A stretch of DNA of 64,000 nucleotides from Bacillus sp. ISL-41 (GCF_018613235.1 NZ_JAGGQP010000034.1:118971-182970); one strand, 5' to 3'. Positions 27,258 to 35,634 are shown, counted from the first letter of the stretch. Translations and numbers: made by a program. The notes: generated by a model not told the origin, from the sequence alone.

Positions 27258-27264
27258 GCAATTT

Positions 27265-27717
27265 TCACCGAATTGCTTTTCTTTGCTCAAGTTTTTCGGC
27301 GATTGCTTCGGTTAGCTCCTGGCCGCTTTTCGGAAGTGAATTCTTCATTACAGCATTCATTACTGGTGCAAGTGCACCTTCTGCTGTCATTTGTAGATAA
27401 CCAGTCATCTTTGTCCGGTTTTGGCCAAGGCTTTCTGCGTTAAAATAACCATTTCCAGTTAGGTTTTCATTAATTCCCTTCAATTCAAAAGTCACTCTAG
27501 TTGGTTCAATCCACTCCCTGATCGTAACCTGTAAGCTGATTTTCTTTTTCAATACACCGACCGTTTCCTTAAAGGTCCAGTTAGACTGCTTTTCATTCAG
27601 CTTCTCATGGCTAATATACCCAGGCAATAAAGGTGCCCAGTTGTCCATGTCTTTCACGAAATCCCAGACCTGTTCGATCGGCACATCAATAATGATATCG
27701 TGCTTTCCTTCTGGCAT
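27265..27717 (-). CDS. CoxG-like SRPBCC-family protein
   Basis: A 150-residue START-like (SRPBCC) protein similar to CoxG. It opens with HDIIIDVPIEQVWDFVKDMD, the usual first strand and helices, and has LPGYISHEKLNE and TGYLQMTAEGALAPVMNAV in the C-terminal helix. CoxG is known from aerobic CO dehydrogenase clusters, where it anchors the enzyme to the membrane. No coxLMS genes are here, so the name reflects fold only. It may bind a lipid-like ligand. The ATG follows AAAGGAGGAGAGAGC. Confidence 0.78.
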   Translation of the reverse strand: MPEGKHDIIIDVPIEQVWDFVKDMDNWAPLLPGYISHEKLNEKQSNWTFKETVGVLKKKISLQVTIREWIEPTRVTFELKGINENLTGNGYFNAESLGQNRTKMTGYLQMTAEGALAPVMNAVMKNSLPKSGQELTEAIAEKLEQRKAIR

Positions 27718-27884
27718 GCTCTCTCCTCCTTTGATGAATATCCTTTAAGAGATATATGTTTTTCAAACGGATTTATACTTTGTCCCCCTGCGAATCACTT
27801 ATATACAATTGCAGTTTTCGCTGAGATGGAGGCCGCCTGAAATCAATCACATACAGCACCCCATTCGTATTTACCCTAGTAAAA

Positions 27885-27912
27885 ATAAAAACACACCTTA
27901 TTGGGTGTGTTT
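27885..27912 (-). terminator. Terminator of the MBL-fold hydrolase gene
   Basis: On the minus strand AAACACACC (27904-27912) pairs with GGTGTGTTT (27889-27897), followed by a T-rich stretch. The stem starts in the stop codon of the hydrolase gene. Confidence 0.8.
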
Positions 27913-28771
27913 AAAATCTCAACTCAAATCCATTGACGAAGTATTCAATTGTTTCCAGTTCTTCCTCTGCAAGGTCTCTGTTAACCTTTTTTCTATAGTC
28001 CTCAATCATCAATTTAGAATCTCCGCGATGCTTTTCAGTTAAATCAGCGATAGATCTTAGGAGATTCGCTTCCTGATTGAATTCTTCTTTAGAATGTATC
28101 CCTGAATGTGACAGTATATAGGTGTCAGCATCAAAGACTTCAATTTTACAGAGCAAGTCTCTTATTCCCTCTCTTGAGTAGTTATCTTGAACAGAAAAGA
28201 TATCCGGATAAATGCTGTCAGCCAGGAACAGTATCTTTTCCTCTTTGACATAAATGACGACCGAATCTTCAGCATGGTCACCACCAACATGCTTGATGAT
28301 ACAAGTAATTCCGCCAAGATCAATCTCCATTTCATCTTCAAAGGTCATCACTGGCAGGGTTATTGTAATATTCCGATTATCGGGATATTCTTGTTTTATA
28401 GCATTCGCGCAAAATTCTATTTCTGTTCCTTCTTCTACCCTTTGATCTATTGCCTCATTAGACCAGGATAAATGGCGCAGCTTATCAATTTCCTTCCTCG
28501 TTTTCCCGGAAGAAATGGATATAGTATTACCAAGCGCAGACAGTCCGAATATATGGTCCCAATGCCAATGTGTCAAAACCACATAAGAGGGCACATCTAC
28601 ACCCTGCTCTTTAACCATATCCATGAAAAGAGTGGCGTGCGCTTCAGAGTTTCCGGCGTCAATCATCAGTGTTTTTTCTTTGCCTGCAACCATACCGAGG
28701 ATCGGCCTGTCTGTCTCAGAAACAGGCGTCATATACCAAAAACGCTCGCCTATTCTTTCGATTGTTTGCAT
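27911..28771 (-). CDS. MBL-fold metallo-hydrolase
   Basis: A 286-residue metallo-beta-lactamase-fold hydrolase. The metal motif HWHWDH is at about residues 68-73, with further ligands in GGDHAEDS (His near 163) and ADSIYPD, and the final ILSHSGIHS near 217. The class includes thioesterases, lactonases and lyases; the exact substrate cannot be read. ATG 28769-28771 is chosen because AATAGGTG lies 6 bp upstream; a GTG 9 bases earlier overlaps that site. It begins 9 bp after the alpha/beta hydrolase gene, so the two are probably one operon. Confidence 0.85.
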   Translation of the reverse strand: MQTIERIGERFWYMTPVSETDRPILGMVAGKEKTLMIDAGNSEAHATLFMDMVKEQGVDVPSYVVLTHWHWDHIFGLSALGNTISISSGKTRKEIDKLRHLSWSNEAIDQRVEEGTEIEFCANAIKQEYPDNRNITITLPVMTFEDEMEIDLGGITCIIKHVGGDHAEDSVVIYVKEEKILFLADSIYPDIFSVQDNYSREGIRDLLCKIEVFDADTYILSHSGIHSKEEFNQEANLLRSIADLTEKHRGDSKLMIEDYRKKVNRDLAEEELETIEYFVNGFELRF

Positions 28772-28780
28772 TAAATTCAC

Positions 28781-29746
28781 CTATTTTCCAATGGCTTTCG
28801 TCCAGAAGGCCTTTAATTTTTCTTGATACTCTTGTTCAGCGATAGTATATGCCTCCGTATGGCCCGCGCCTTGGACAATCCAAAGCTCTTTATCACTGTT
28901 TGCTTTTTCAAAAATACGTTTTCCCATTTCAGTCGGGACTAATGCATCCTTATCCCCGTGAATGATGAGTAATGGAAGTTTATTATTCGAGACACTGTCA
29001 ATAGCAGAGGCTTCGGCAAATGTGTAGCCTGCCCTTATTTTGGTGATCACACTGGTAACCTGCATAACCGGGAATGCAGGAAGATTATACATGTATTTCA
29101 ATTGGTGGCTTAGTTCTTCGAGCACCGTCGTATAGCCACTGTCAGCAATGATTCCCTTCACCTGCTCAGGCAGTTTTTCCCCGCTCGCCATCAGGACAGT
29201 CGCAGCTCCCATGGAAAATCCGTGAAGGAAAATTTCATCAGCCCCAGCTTCTTCAGCCAAGAATTCTGACCACCGTACATAATCCTTGCGATCATGCCAG
29301 CCATAACCTATATAGTCCCCTTCGCTAAGGCCGTGCCCCCTAGCATCAGGCTTAAGAATATCATACCCCTGCTCATAATAAAACTTCGTGATTCCTGGCA
29401 TTTGTTCACTGTTCCCTTTATAACCATGAGCCAGAATCACAGCTTTCCCAGAGGGCTGATCATTTTTTAATAAACGAGCCTTCAGCCTTAATCCATCTAC
29501 TGATTTTATTTCGACCACTTCAAATTTTTGTTTCTTTGTCCAGGCTGTAATTTCCTCCAGCTTCTTCTGCTCCTCTTCTTCACTTAACAGTTTGGCTGCT
29601 GTGACACTTTCCCCGCCACCATGGAGTTCCACAGATTCCTGGCTCCGGTTTATGGCGACATTATAAAAGTAATTCCCAGCAGCAGTCAGTCCGATGAAGA
29701 TTGCCAGGATGGTTCCGCTTGCTATCCATATGATCTTTTTCCTCAC
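28781..29746 (-). CDS. Exported alpha/beta hydrolase (S9-like/YqkD-like)
   Basis: A 321-residue alpha/beta hydrolase with an N-terminal membrane anchor or signal (about residues 4-22). The core has VILAHGYKGNSEQM (oxyanion part), DARGHGLSEGDYIGYG, the nucleophile elbow GFSMGAA (Ser near 178), acid in IHGDKDALVP and base in GAGHTEAY. It resembles YqkD and other firmicute membrane-attached hydrolases of unknown substrate. The start is GTG 29744-29746, with AAAGGGG about 10 bp upstream. It is first in a two-gene unit with the MBL hydrolase. Confidence 0.85.
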   Translation of the reverse strand: MRKKIIWIASGTILAIFIGLTAAGNYFYNVAINRSQESVELHGGGESVTAAKLLSEEEEQKKLEEITAWTKKQKFEVVEIKSVDGLRLKARLLKNDQPSGKAVILAHGYKGNSEQMPGITKFYYEQGYDILKPDARGHGLSEGDYIGYGWHDRKDYVRWSEFLAEEAGADEIFLHGFSMGAATVLMASGEKLPEQVKGIIADSGYTTVLEELSHQLKYMYNLPAFPVMQVTSVITKIRAGYTFAEASAIDSVSNNKLPLLIIHGDKDALVPTEMGKRIFEKANSDKELWIVQGAGHTEAYTIAEQEYQEKLKAFWTKAIGK

Positions 29747-29911
29747 AATTCAAAATCCCCTTTATCCAATTTAGATGCAAATAACATCTTTGTATTAAAA
29801 ATATTTTACCAGAAAGATAGTCTAAAAAGACCAGGCATGGAAAAAAAGTAAAAGTTAGTCTGTATTATATGTTGGGTATAAGTAAATAAAACCGATAGGA
29901 GGCTGATCGAA

Positions 29912-30220
29912 ATGGAAATTGAGAAAAAGCATATCCTTAAATCATACAAAAATGAAAAAGAAGCAATAGAATCAATAGAGAAGATAAAAGATGAAAAAGA
30001 TCATCCTGTCAACAGTTCCATTTCAGGCTATAATGTCGAAAAGAAGTTGACCAAAGAATATCCAACGAATGCCTTCAGTCCAGGCGAGCTGGATTTGGGT
30101 GAACCCGCTTTTGAAGATTACAAGGATGACCCAACAGAAAATCCCGCATTAGAAACTGATAAAAACAAGGATATAGATCGTCCATTGCCTGAACGAGCAA
30201 TGAACAATCGCGTAAGATGA
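29912..30220 (+). CDS. Hydrophilic hypothetical protein (102 aa)
   Basis: A 102-residue protein, very rich in Lys, Glu, Asp and Asn, and probably unstructured in its C-terminal half (NPALETDKNKDIDRPLPERA). No cysteine or membrane part. The ATG follows GATAGGAGGCTGATCGAA, and a strong terminator follows the stop, so it is a real single-gene unit. Proteins of this style are common in bacilli and some are made during sporulation or stress; I cannot assign this one. Confidence 0.65.
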   Translation: MEIEKKHILKSYKNEKEAIESIEKIKDEKDHPVNSSISGYNVEKKLTKEYPTNAFSPGELDLGEPAFEDYKDDPTENPALETDKNKDIDRPLPERAMNNRVR

Positions 30221-30223
30221 TAC

Positions 30224-30258
30224 AAGGTGCACGGATTATCCCCGTGCACCTTGCTTAT
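30224..30258 (+). terminator. Terminator of the 102-aa gene
   Basis: AAGGTGCACGG (30224-30234) pairs with CCGTGCACCTT (30242-30252); a T-rich tail follows. Confidence 0.85.
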
Positions 30259-30435
30259 TTTTAATGACCAACTGCTAAATCGGCTTTAGGATTTTAACAA
30301 CAATCTATACGAAAACAGCCTTTGTTTAAAAACGATGATAACTTTCCTCTGTACAACCAGCTATCTCAAAATCTACTAGTTTATTTCCCTACATAACTTT
30401 AATTCACCTAAACTCTATGGTTTATTCATTAATAT

Positions 30436-30465
30436 TTGTTAACTTAAATATTTTTAAGTTGACAT
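30436..30465 (+). promoter_or_regulatory. BirA operator overlapping the bioY-bioB promoter
   Basis: TTGTTAAC (30436-30443) and GTTGACAT (30458-30465) form an imperfect palindrome with a 14-bp centre, close to the TTGTTAACC-N15-GGTTAACAA type used by biotin repressor BirA in bacilli. The right half supplies a perfect -35 TTGACA (30459-30464); a weak -10 TTATTC follows 17 bp on. Bound BirA-biotinyl-AMP would block the polymerase. The 215 bp between 30258 and 30436 hold nothing else that I can name. Confidence 0.75.
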
Positions 30466-30521
30466 AAAATATTCAAAAAGTTTATTCTGAATTTATATTA
30501 CAGAAAAGGAGAGCAATTTAC

Positions 30522-31112
30522 ATGAAGTTTAAAGCACTTGATTTAACTCTAGCATCCATGTTCGTGGGCCTAATGGCTATTGGGGCGAACATTACCTCGT
30601 TTGTGCCGTTTATGGTAGTTGGCGGGGTACCGATTACACTCCAAACCTTTTTTGCCATTCTGGCAGGGATTATCCTTGGCAGTCGGCTGGGAGCAATTTC
30701 AATGACTGTATACGCACTAGTAGGATTAGTGGGTGTACCGGTGTTTGCCAAGTTCGGCGCTGGCGTGTCTACCTTCATCAGCCCAACATTCGGATTTATC
30801 CTTTCATTTATCCTAACAGCCTATGTTGCAGGTAAAGTTGTTGAAAAGAACCGTACTTTATCAGCGTTTATCATTGCATCATTAATTGGTCTTGTTATCA
30901 ATTATGTATTCGGAACGAACTGGATGTACTTTGCTTATAAATTCTGGGCCGCTGCACCAGAAGGCTTTACTTATAAAATGGCCTGGCTATGGATGGTTGT
31001 CCCTCTTCCAAAAGACATTATCCTTGCTGTATTCGCCGGAATGATGGGGCATAGACTAGAAAAATCTGTTTTGTCTAAGGGCAGCTTCAAACACTTAAGA
31101 AAAGCAGCTTAA
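30522..31112 (+). CDS. bioY: BioY: biotin transporter S component
   Basis: A 196-residue membrane protein with six hydrophobic segments, the BioY biotin-binding unit of ECF-type transporters. Family marks include MVVGGVPITLQTFFAILAG near residues 30-48 and GVPVFAKFGAGVSTFISPTF near 70-89. BioY works with the shared EcfA/EcfT energising module, encoded elsewhere, or alone with lower capacity. The ATG follows AAAAGGAGAGCAATTTAC. It leads a two-gene unit with bioB, under the BirA-like operator at 30436-30465. Confidence 0.94.
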   Translation: MKFKALDLTLASMFVGLMAIGANITSFVPFMVVGGVPITLQTFFAILAGIILGSRLGAISMTVYALVGLVGVPVFAKFGAGVSTFISPTFGFILSFILTAYVAGKVVEKNRTLSAFIIASLIGLVINYVFGTNWMYFAYKFWAAAPEGFTYKMAWLWMVVPLPKDIILAVFAGMMGHRLEKSVLSKGSFKHLRKAA

Positions 31113-31126
31113 AGGGGGATTAATCA

Positions 31127-32122
31127 ATGGGATACTGGAAGGAGTTAGCGCAGGGCGTACTTGATGGGAACGAGCTGTCAGATGCAGACGCTTTAAGTAT
31201 ACTTGAATGTCCCGACAAGGATCTGCTCGAACTGCTACAGGCAGCATACACGATACGCCATCACTATTATGAAAATCTGGTTAAGCTAAATATGATTATC
31301 AATACAAAATCGGGAATGTGTCCGGAAAATTGCGGTTACTGTGCGCAATCGAGTGTCTCCGATGCCCCTATTGAAAAGTATCGAATGATGGATAAGGACA
31401 CGATCCTAAAGGGTGCAGAACAAGCGTTTAACCTGAATGCTGGCACTTATTGCATCGTTGCCAGCGGAAGAGGACCAAGTGAAAAGGAAATTGATACTGT
31501 TACTTCGGCAGTGGAGGAAATCAAAGCAAAATATGGCATTAAAGTTTGCGCCTGTCTTGGAATTCTTAAACCTTCACAAGCAGAAAGGCTCAAGTCTGCT
31601 GGTGTAGACCGATACAACCATAACCTTAATACTTCCTCTAACCATCATGAGGCCATCACGACATCACATACATACGAAGATCGGGTCAATACTGTAGAGC
31701 TTGTTAAAAGTTCGGGGATTTCACCATGCTCCGGAGTAATTATAGGAATGAAAGAAACAAAGCAAGATGTGGTCGATATGGCCAGGAGCCTGAAGGCACT
31801 AGATGCCGATTCAATTCCAGTCAATTTCCTCCACGCGATTGACGGCACCCCTCTTGAAGGAACCGATGAACTGAATCCTAGATATTGTCTAAAAGTCCTT
31901 TGCCTGATGCGATTCATCAACCCAACAAAAGAAATCAGGATCTCCGGCGGCAGAGAGGTTAATTTACGAAGCCTGCAGCCTCTCGGTCTTTACCCTGCCA
32001 ACTCCATCTTTGTTGGAGACTATCTAACAACAGCAGGACAAGAAACGACTGCTGATCATAAAATGCTCGAAGATTTGGGATTTGAAATTGAATTTACGAA
32101 AGAAGAGATTACTGTTAATTAG
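31127..32122 (+). CDS. bioB: BioB: biotin synthase
   Basis: A 331-residue radical-SAM enzyme that inserts sulfur into dethiobiotin. The CxxxCxxC motif holding the 4Fe-4S cluster is Cys65, Cys69, Cys72 (CPENCGYC). The 2Fe-2S ligands appear in YCIVASGRGP, VCACLG and SPCSGVI, with the final Arg in NPTKEIRISGGRE. It starts 14 bp after bioY, with AAAGGGGGATTAATCA. Unlike the long B. subtilis bio operon, no bioA, bioD, bioF or bioW is next to it, so earlier steps are encoded elsewhere or dethiobiotin is imported. A strong terminator follows. Confidence 0.96.
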   Translation: MGYWKELAQGVLDGNELSDADALSILECPDKDLLELLQAAYTIRHHYYENLVKLNMIINTKSGMCPENCGYCAQSSVSDAPIEKYRMMDKDTILKGAEQAFNLNAGTYCIVASGRGPSEKEIDTVTSAVEEIKAKYGIKVCACLGILKPSQAERLKSAGVDRYNHNLNTSSNHHEAITTSHTYEDRVNTVELVKSSGISPCSGVIIGMKETKQDVVDMARSLKALDADSIPVNFLHAIDGTPLEGTDELNPRYCLKVLCLMRFINPTKEIRISGGREVNLRSLQPLGLYPANSIFVGDYLTTAGQETTADHKMLEDLGFEIEFTKEEITVN

Positions 32123-32130
32123 CTTCAAAA

Positions 32131-32172
32131 ACAAGAACGCCTGGATTTTACCCAGGCGTTCTTGTTCTTTTT
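32131..32172 (+). terminator. Terminator of bioY-bioB
   Basis: ACAAGAACGCCTGG (32131-32144) pairs with CCAGGCGTTCTTGT (32152-32165), followed by TCTTTTTC. Confidence 0.92.
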
Positions 32173-32198
32173 CAAATACTTTATATTAAAATTTGAAA

Positions 32199-32783
32199 CT
32201 AAAACAATTGTTTCTCATAACAATTGCATTCGTGGACTCGTTTAAATTTATTCTTAACCAACTCCCTGTTCTCTCCAACATAATGTGAAAATGTTTGAAC
32301 AGGATATAAGCCAGGAATTTCAGATTTGATCGTTCCACTTAATTCTTCACCATCGATAAATACTTGAAAATATGATTCTGCTTTTACAAACATGTTATTC
32401 TCATACCACTTATTTACCCAATCATCATCCCTTGTCCATGCTTCAATCCGGTTCAAACCAAGATCTTTAGATATTCTTTCAGCTTTCACAAGGAGACTCC
32501 TGCCAATTCCCCTTCGACGAAAATCAGGATGGACTGCTATATGCCACAACATTCCGCCAAGTCCCTTCCCTCTGGAACATACTGTTCGCTCTTCTGTTTC
32601 ATATTCAATATCCAATAAACCTACAACTTTGTTATCAATCACTGCTACTAACTCAATTGATGGATTGTCATATCTTTCTTTTTTCTTTAAAACGTTATCA
32701 AAATATGCTGTATCTAAAAAAGAAAGTATTCTACAACGAACCCAACCAATTTCATCTTCACTCATATAATTTCTAATTTCCAT
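32199..32783 (-). CDS. GNAT-family N-acetyltransferase
   Basis: A 194-residue acetyltransferase. The acetyl-CoA binding block is HIAVHPDFRRRGIGRSLLVKA (given here by its core RRRGIGRSL, near residues 112-120), and the next helix has DLGLNRIEAWTRDD. The N-terminal part (MSEDEIGWVRCRILSFL) and C-terminal extension with HECNCYEKQLF are outside the core. Substrate is unknown. The ATG follows AAGGAGCAACAAT. It is convergent with bioB and stands alone. Confidence 0.85.
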   Translation of the reverse strand: MEIRNYMSEDEIGWVRCRILSFLDTAYFDNVLKKKERYDNPSIELVAVIDNKVVGLLDIEYETEERTVCSRGKGLGGMLWHIAVHPDFRRRGIGRSLLVKAERISKDLGLNRIEAWTRDDDWVNKWYENNMFVKAESYFQVFIDGEELSGTIKSEIPGLYPVQTFSHYVGENRELVKNKFKRVHECNCYEKQLF

Positions 32784-32835
32784 ATATTGTTGCTCCTTAG
32801 ATCCATATTATTTTGTAAGGAAGGAATACCAAAAC

Positions 32836-32869
32836 ATAAATAAAGACCTCCGTATTTTACGAAGGTCTT
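32836..32869 (-). terminator. Hairpin after the 21-aa peptide gene
   Basis: On the minus strand AAGACCTTCGTA (32858-32869) pairs with TACGGAGGTCTT (32843-32854) around a 3-4 base loop, with a T-rich but broken tail (TATTTATGTTTT). Confidence 0.7.
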
Positions 32870-32893
32870 GTCATGAAAATCATATTTTGTTAC

Positions 32894-32959
32894 TTATACA
32901 TCATATGAGGGGAAATAAACCATCGTATAGGTTTGCATTATAATTTTAACAGCTATCAT
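32894..32959 (-). CDS. Candidate peptide gene (21 aa)
   Basis: A 21-codon frame from ATG 32957-32959 to TAA 32894-32896. The ribosome site is near-perfect: AAGGAGGGGATTAAA just before the ATG. The peptide starts MIAVKIIMQ, has Tyr, Met and Val in its middle, and ends YFPSYDV; it is amphipathic and nearly neutral. A hairpin terminator follows 25 bp after the stop, so a short dedicated transcript is likely. No export partner or sensor gene is beside it. It could be a regulatory leader, a membrane-active micro-protein or a signalling peptide. I recognise no family, and real translation is inferred only from the signals. Confidence 0.5.
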   Translation of the reverse strand: MIAVKIIMQTYTMVYFPSYDV

Positions 32960-33053
32960 TTTAATCCCCTCCTTCATTTCCTTAAATTTCCTTACAATAA
33001 TATGATACAAAAGAACAAGGAAAAAGGAAAGTGAATTTTTTGAGTTCAGTTCT

Positions 33054-33092
33054 GACGACTGTTCTTGCTTTTCCTCTAAACTTGTCCGAAGT
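33054..33092. repeat. Diverged partial copy of the TTGTCCGAA repeat
   Basis: GACGAC (33054) and TTGTCCGAA (33082) are 28 bp apart, the same spacing as GACAAC and TTGTCCGAA in the array at 49562-49680. The rest of the unit has decayed. Confidence 0.35.
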
Positions 33093-33130
33093 CATGCCAA
33101 GCTGGCAATGAACACAAGACAACCCTCAGT

Positions 33131-33256
33131 TCATTTCCTCTTATTATTATCCTGTTCAATTTTCCTGTGATCCGGTTTCTTTGGATATTCAGCAGTACCT
33201 TTAGGAGGAGCTGTGAAATCTCCTCTTTTGTCGAGGTAATTGTTTTTATTGTTCAT
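33131..33256 (-). CDS. Micro-protein (41 aa), basic and proline-rich
   Basis: A 41-residue hydrophilic protein that begins MNNKNNYLDKRGDFTAPPKG and ends in KIEQDNNKRK. ATG 33254-33256 follows AAAGGGGAATTATTA. No membrane segment or cysteine. It lies 18 bp downstream of the next small gene on the same strand, so the two are likely co-transcribed. Many short, Lys/Asn-rich proteins of bacilli are made in sporulation; that link is a guess here. Confidence 0.55.
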   Translation of the reverse strand: MNNKNNYLDKRGDFTAPPKGTAEYPKKPDHRKIEQDNNKRK

Positions 33257-33274
33257 TAATAATTCCCCTTTCTA

Positions 33275-33457
33275 TTACATACCTGGTTGATGCCCCTTTA
33301 GTTGCTTCTCAATCGCCTTATCCCTCTCTCCCCCATCAGCAAGCTCTTCCGAAAACTCATGCTCCTGGAGTCCCGGTTTTCCCACCAGCTTAGAACTCGC
33401 AATTGTTTCAGCAGAAAGATTGTTGTTGGCAGCTCCTTCTTCATTCCATTTACCCAT
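33275..33457 (-). CDS. Small acidic hypothetical protein (60 aa)
   Basis: A 60-residue soluble protein beginning MGKWNEEGAANNNLSAETI and ending KGHQPGM. ATG 33455-33457 follows AAAAGGAGGGAGTATT; the open frame reaches 33505 but only this start has a site. Composition (Asn, Glu, Gly, Ala) and size recall small spore or general-stress proteins, but no SASP germination-protease site is seen. It is followed at 18 bp by the 41-residue gene. Confidence 0.6.
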   Translation of the reverse strand: MGKWNEEGAANNNLSAETIASSKLVGKPGLQEHEFSEELADGGERDKAIEKQLKGHQPGM

Positions 33458-33683
33458 AATACTCCCTCCTTTTTTCTTACTATTTGTAAAACCATCATGT
33501 ATCATTCTTCAAGTTAAAGTGTAACTAAAGCTAGTTCTGAGGAACTTCTTAAACTGCCTACGCTGCCGGAGAGATGGTTTTTAGGAAGTAATTGGCTCGC
33601 TTGATTTTTAAGCGTTTTTTTAATTTTTAATATAAATGGGAAGGATTGAATATGTAATTTTAATTGTGAACGGAGGTGAGTAG

Positions 33684-35264
33684 ATGGAAAAGTGCGAGCT
33701 TGTTGTTCTGCAAACAAGCGACATTCATGGAAATATTTTACCTATTAATTACGGTAATAATAAACCGACAAATTCGGGATTGGCCAAACTTGCAAGTGTT
33801 TTCAAAAATATTTTAAAAACTAGCGACTGCACACTGCTGATTGATAACGGTGATGTTATCCAGGGCACTCCCCTTACGTATCATTTCGCGAAACATATAA
33901 ACGAGTTAAGTAACCCTGTTGTCAGTGTGATGAATGAACTCGGTTACGATGGAGCGGTCATTGGCAATCATGAATTCAATTATGGGCAAGGATTATTGAA
34001 GAAAGCCATCAAAGAATCAACATTCCCATGGCTATCCGCTAATATAGTGAAAAAGGAAACTAAAGAACCAGCTTTCGGTAAGCCTTATTTTATCAAAACC
34101 TTCCATAATGGTTTGCGGATCGCAGTGCTTGGAGTGACAACACATTACATACCAAACTGGGAAAACCATGATAACATTGCGGGGCTTGAATTCCTGGATG
34201 CTTTTGAAACGCTGAATATGTGGGTTGAGCATTTACAAATAAACGAGCAGTATGACCTGCTTATCGTTTCCTATCATGGCGGTTTTGAGAGAGACCTTGA
34301 GACTGGTAATCCGACTGAACAGCTTACTGGCGAAAATCAGGCCTATCGGATGTGCATGGAAATTGCCGGAATCGATATTCTTCTGACCGGTCACCAGCAT
34401 CGTCGGCTTTCCACACAACTAAACGGTGTCCTGGTTGCACAGCCAGGTCATATAGGGCAGGCTTTTTCAAAGGTATCGATCAAACTTGAAAAGTTGAATG
34501 GAAGCTGGACTATTGTTGAAAAGGCATCAGAAATTATAGCGATAGATGAAAACACGAAACCAGATGGAAAGATTGTGGAGTTAACCAATGTATATGAAGA
34601 CTCTACACAAAATTGGCTGGATGAGCCACTGGGAGAAATCGTCGGGGATATGCGTGTCCAATCACCCCTTGAAGTCCGAAAAAAAGACCATCCGCTCATT
34701 GAGTTTATTAATAGCGTTCAGATGGATGCTGCCGGAGTGGATATTTCTGCAACAGCTCTTTTCCATAATGGTGCCCCTGGATTTTCGAATAAGGTAACCA
34801 TGAGAGATATCGTATCCAACTATGTTTACCCCAATACTTTAAAAGTGATTACCGTTTCTGGACAGGATATTAAAGATGCCCTCGAAAAATCGGCAGAGTA
34901 TTTTATTTTGAATGGTGAAGGAGATATCCAGGTTAATCCATCCTTTGAGTCTCCTAAACCACAGCATTATAACTATGATATGTGGGAAGGAATAGAGTAT
35001 CATTTTGATATCTCCAAGCCCCTCGGGAACAGAGTTACACACCTCAAATATAAGGGAGAACCACTAAAACTTAATGAACCATTCAACATAGTGGTCAATA
35101 ATTATCGTGCTGGCGGAGGCGGGAACTTCCAAATGTTCAAAAATAAGCCCGTAAAAAAAGAAATCCAGACAGATATGACCGAATTACTAGCGAATTATAT
35201 CCAAAGACACAAGAGAATTGAGGCTGAATGCAACAAAAATTGGAGAGTGTTATCTCTTAAATAG
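33684..35264 (+). CDS. Bifunctional metallophosphatase/5'-nucleotidase, YunD-like
   Basis: A 526-residue two-domain enzyme. The N-terminal calcineurin-type phosphoesterase domain (about 5-290) has all five metal blocks: SDIHGN, DNGDVIQG, GNHEFNYG, SYHGG and TGHQHR. The C-terminal 5'-nucleotidase substrate domain (about 310-515) has NGAPGF and GNFQMF near the nucleobase pocket. UshA-type relatives are exported, but this one has no signal peptide, like B. subtilis YunD, so it should act in the cytosol on nucleotides or nucleotide sugars. The ATG follows CGGAGGTGAGTAG. It stands alone. Confidence 0.88.
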   Translation: MEKCELVVLQTSDIHGNILPINYGNNKPTNSGLAKLASVFKNILKTSDCTLLIDNGDVIQGTPLTYHFAKHINELSNPVVSVMNELGYDGAVIGNHEFNYGQGLLKKAIKESTFPWLSANIVKKETKEPAFGKPYFIKTFHNGLRIAVLGVTTHYIPNWENHDNIAGLEFLDAFETLNMWVEHLQINEQYDLLIVSYHGGFERDLETGNPTEQLTGENQAYRMCMEIAGIDILLTGHQHRRLSTQLNGVLVAQPGHIGQAFSKVSIKLEKLNGSWTIVEKASEIIAIDENTKPDGKIVELTNVYEDSTQNWLDEPLGEIVGDMRVQSPLEVRKKDHPLIEFINSVQMDAAGVDISATALFHNGAPGFSNKVTMRDIVSNYVYPNTLKVITVSGQDIKDALEKSAEYFILNGEGDIQVNPSFESPKPQHYNYDMWEGIEYHFDISKPLGNRVTHLKYKGEPLKLNEPFNIVVNNYRAGGGGNFQMFKNKPVKKEIQTDMTELLANYIQRHKRIEAECNKNWRVLSLK

Positions 35265-35293
35265 TCCGTTAGTATCAAATCTCCCAATATTGT

Positions 35294-35322
35294 TTGCTAT
35301 TGATTCCAGTATCTGTTATGAT
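35294..35322 (+). promoter_or_regulatory. Promoter of the cold-shock gene
   Basis: TTGCTA (35294-35299) and TATGAT (35317-35322) are 17 bp apart, and the -10 is extended by TG one base upstream. RNA would start near 35329 and leave a leader of about 105 bases, as usual for csp mRNAs that fold differently in the cold. Confidence 0.6.
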
Positions 35323-35433
35323 GAAATAGAATTATTTTTGTTCGGTGTAAAGGATAGAAATTATTTCGTCTTAATGATCACTTTGGGCAAGGATAGTAAC
35401 ATAATGTGCTAACGCACTGGGAGGTAACAAGAA

Positions 35434-35634
35434 ATGGAACAAGGTACAGTAAAATGGTTTAACGCAGAAAAAGGTTTTGGATTCATCGAGCGCGAAGGTG
35501 GAGACGACGTATTCGTACACTTCTCTGCTATCCAATCTGAAGGTTTCAAATCATTAGACGAAGGTCAAAAAGTATCTTTCGACGTTGAGCAAGGCGCTCG
35601 CGGACCACAAGCTGCTAACGTAAACAAACTATAA
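35434..35634 (+). CDS. Cold-shock protein (CspA/CspB/CspD family)
   Basis: A 66-residue single OB-fold protein with RNP1 (KGFGFIER, residues 13-20) and RNP2 (VFVHFSAI, residues 27-34), the aromatic faces that bind single-stranded RNA or DNA. Length and sequence are as in Bacillus CspB/CspD; which paralogue is not decidable. It acts as an RNA chaperone in the cytosol. GGGAGGTAACAAGAA precedes the ATG. The long leader and own terminator fit cold control at the RNA level. Confidence 0.95.
   Translation: MEQGTVKWFNAEKGFGFIEREGGDDVFVHFSAIQSEGFKSLDEGQKVSFDVEQGARGPQAANVNKL

Noticed and set aside
27265..27717. Evidence for aerobic CO oxidation from the CoxG-like protein
   Set aside because: The fold is widespread, and no coxL, coxM or coxS gene is in the window.
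33514..33717. Minus-strand frame before the YunD-like gene
   Set aside because: Overlaps the start and ribosome site of the YunD-like gene and has no start signals.
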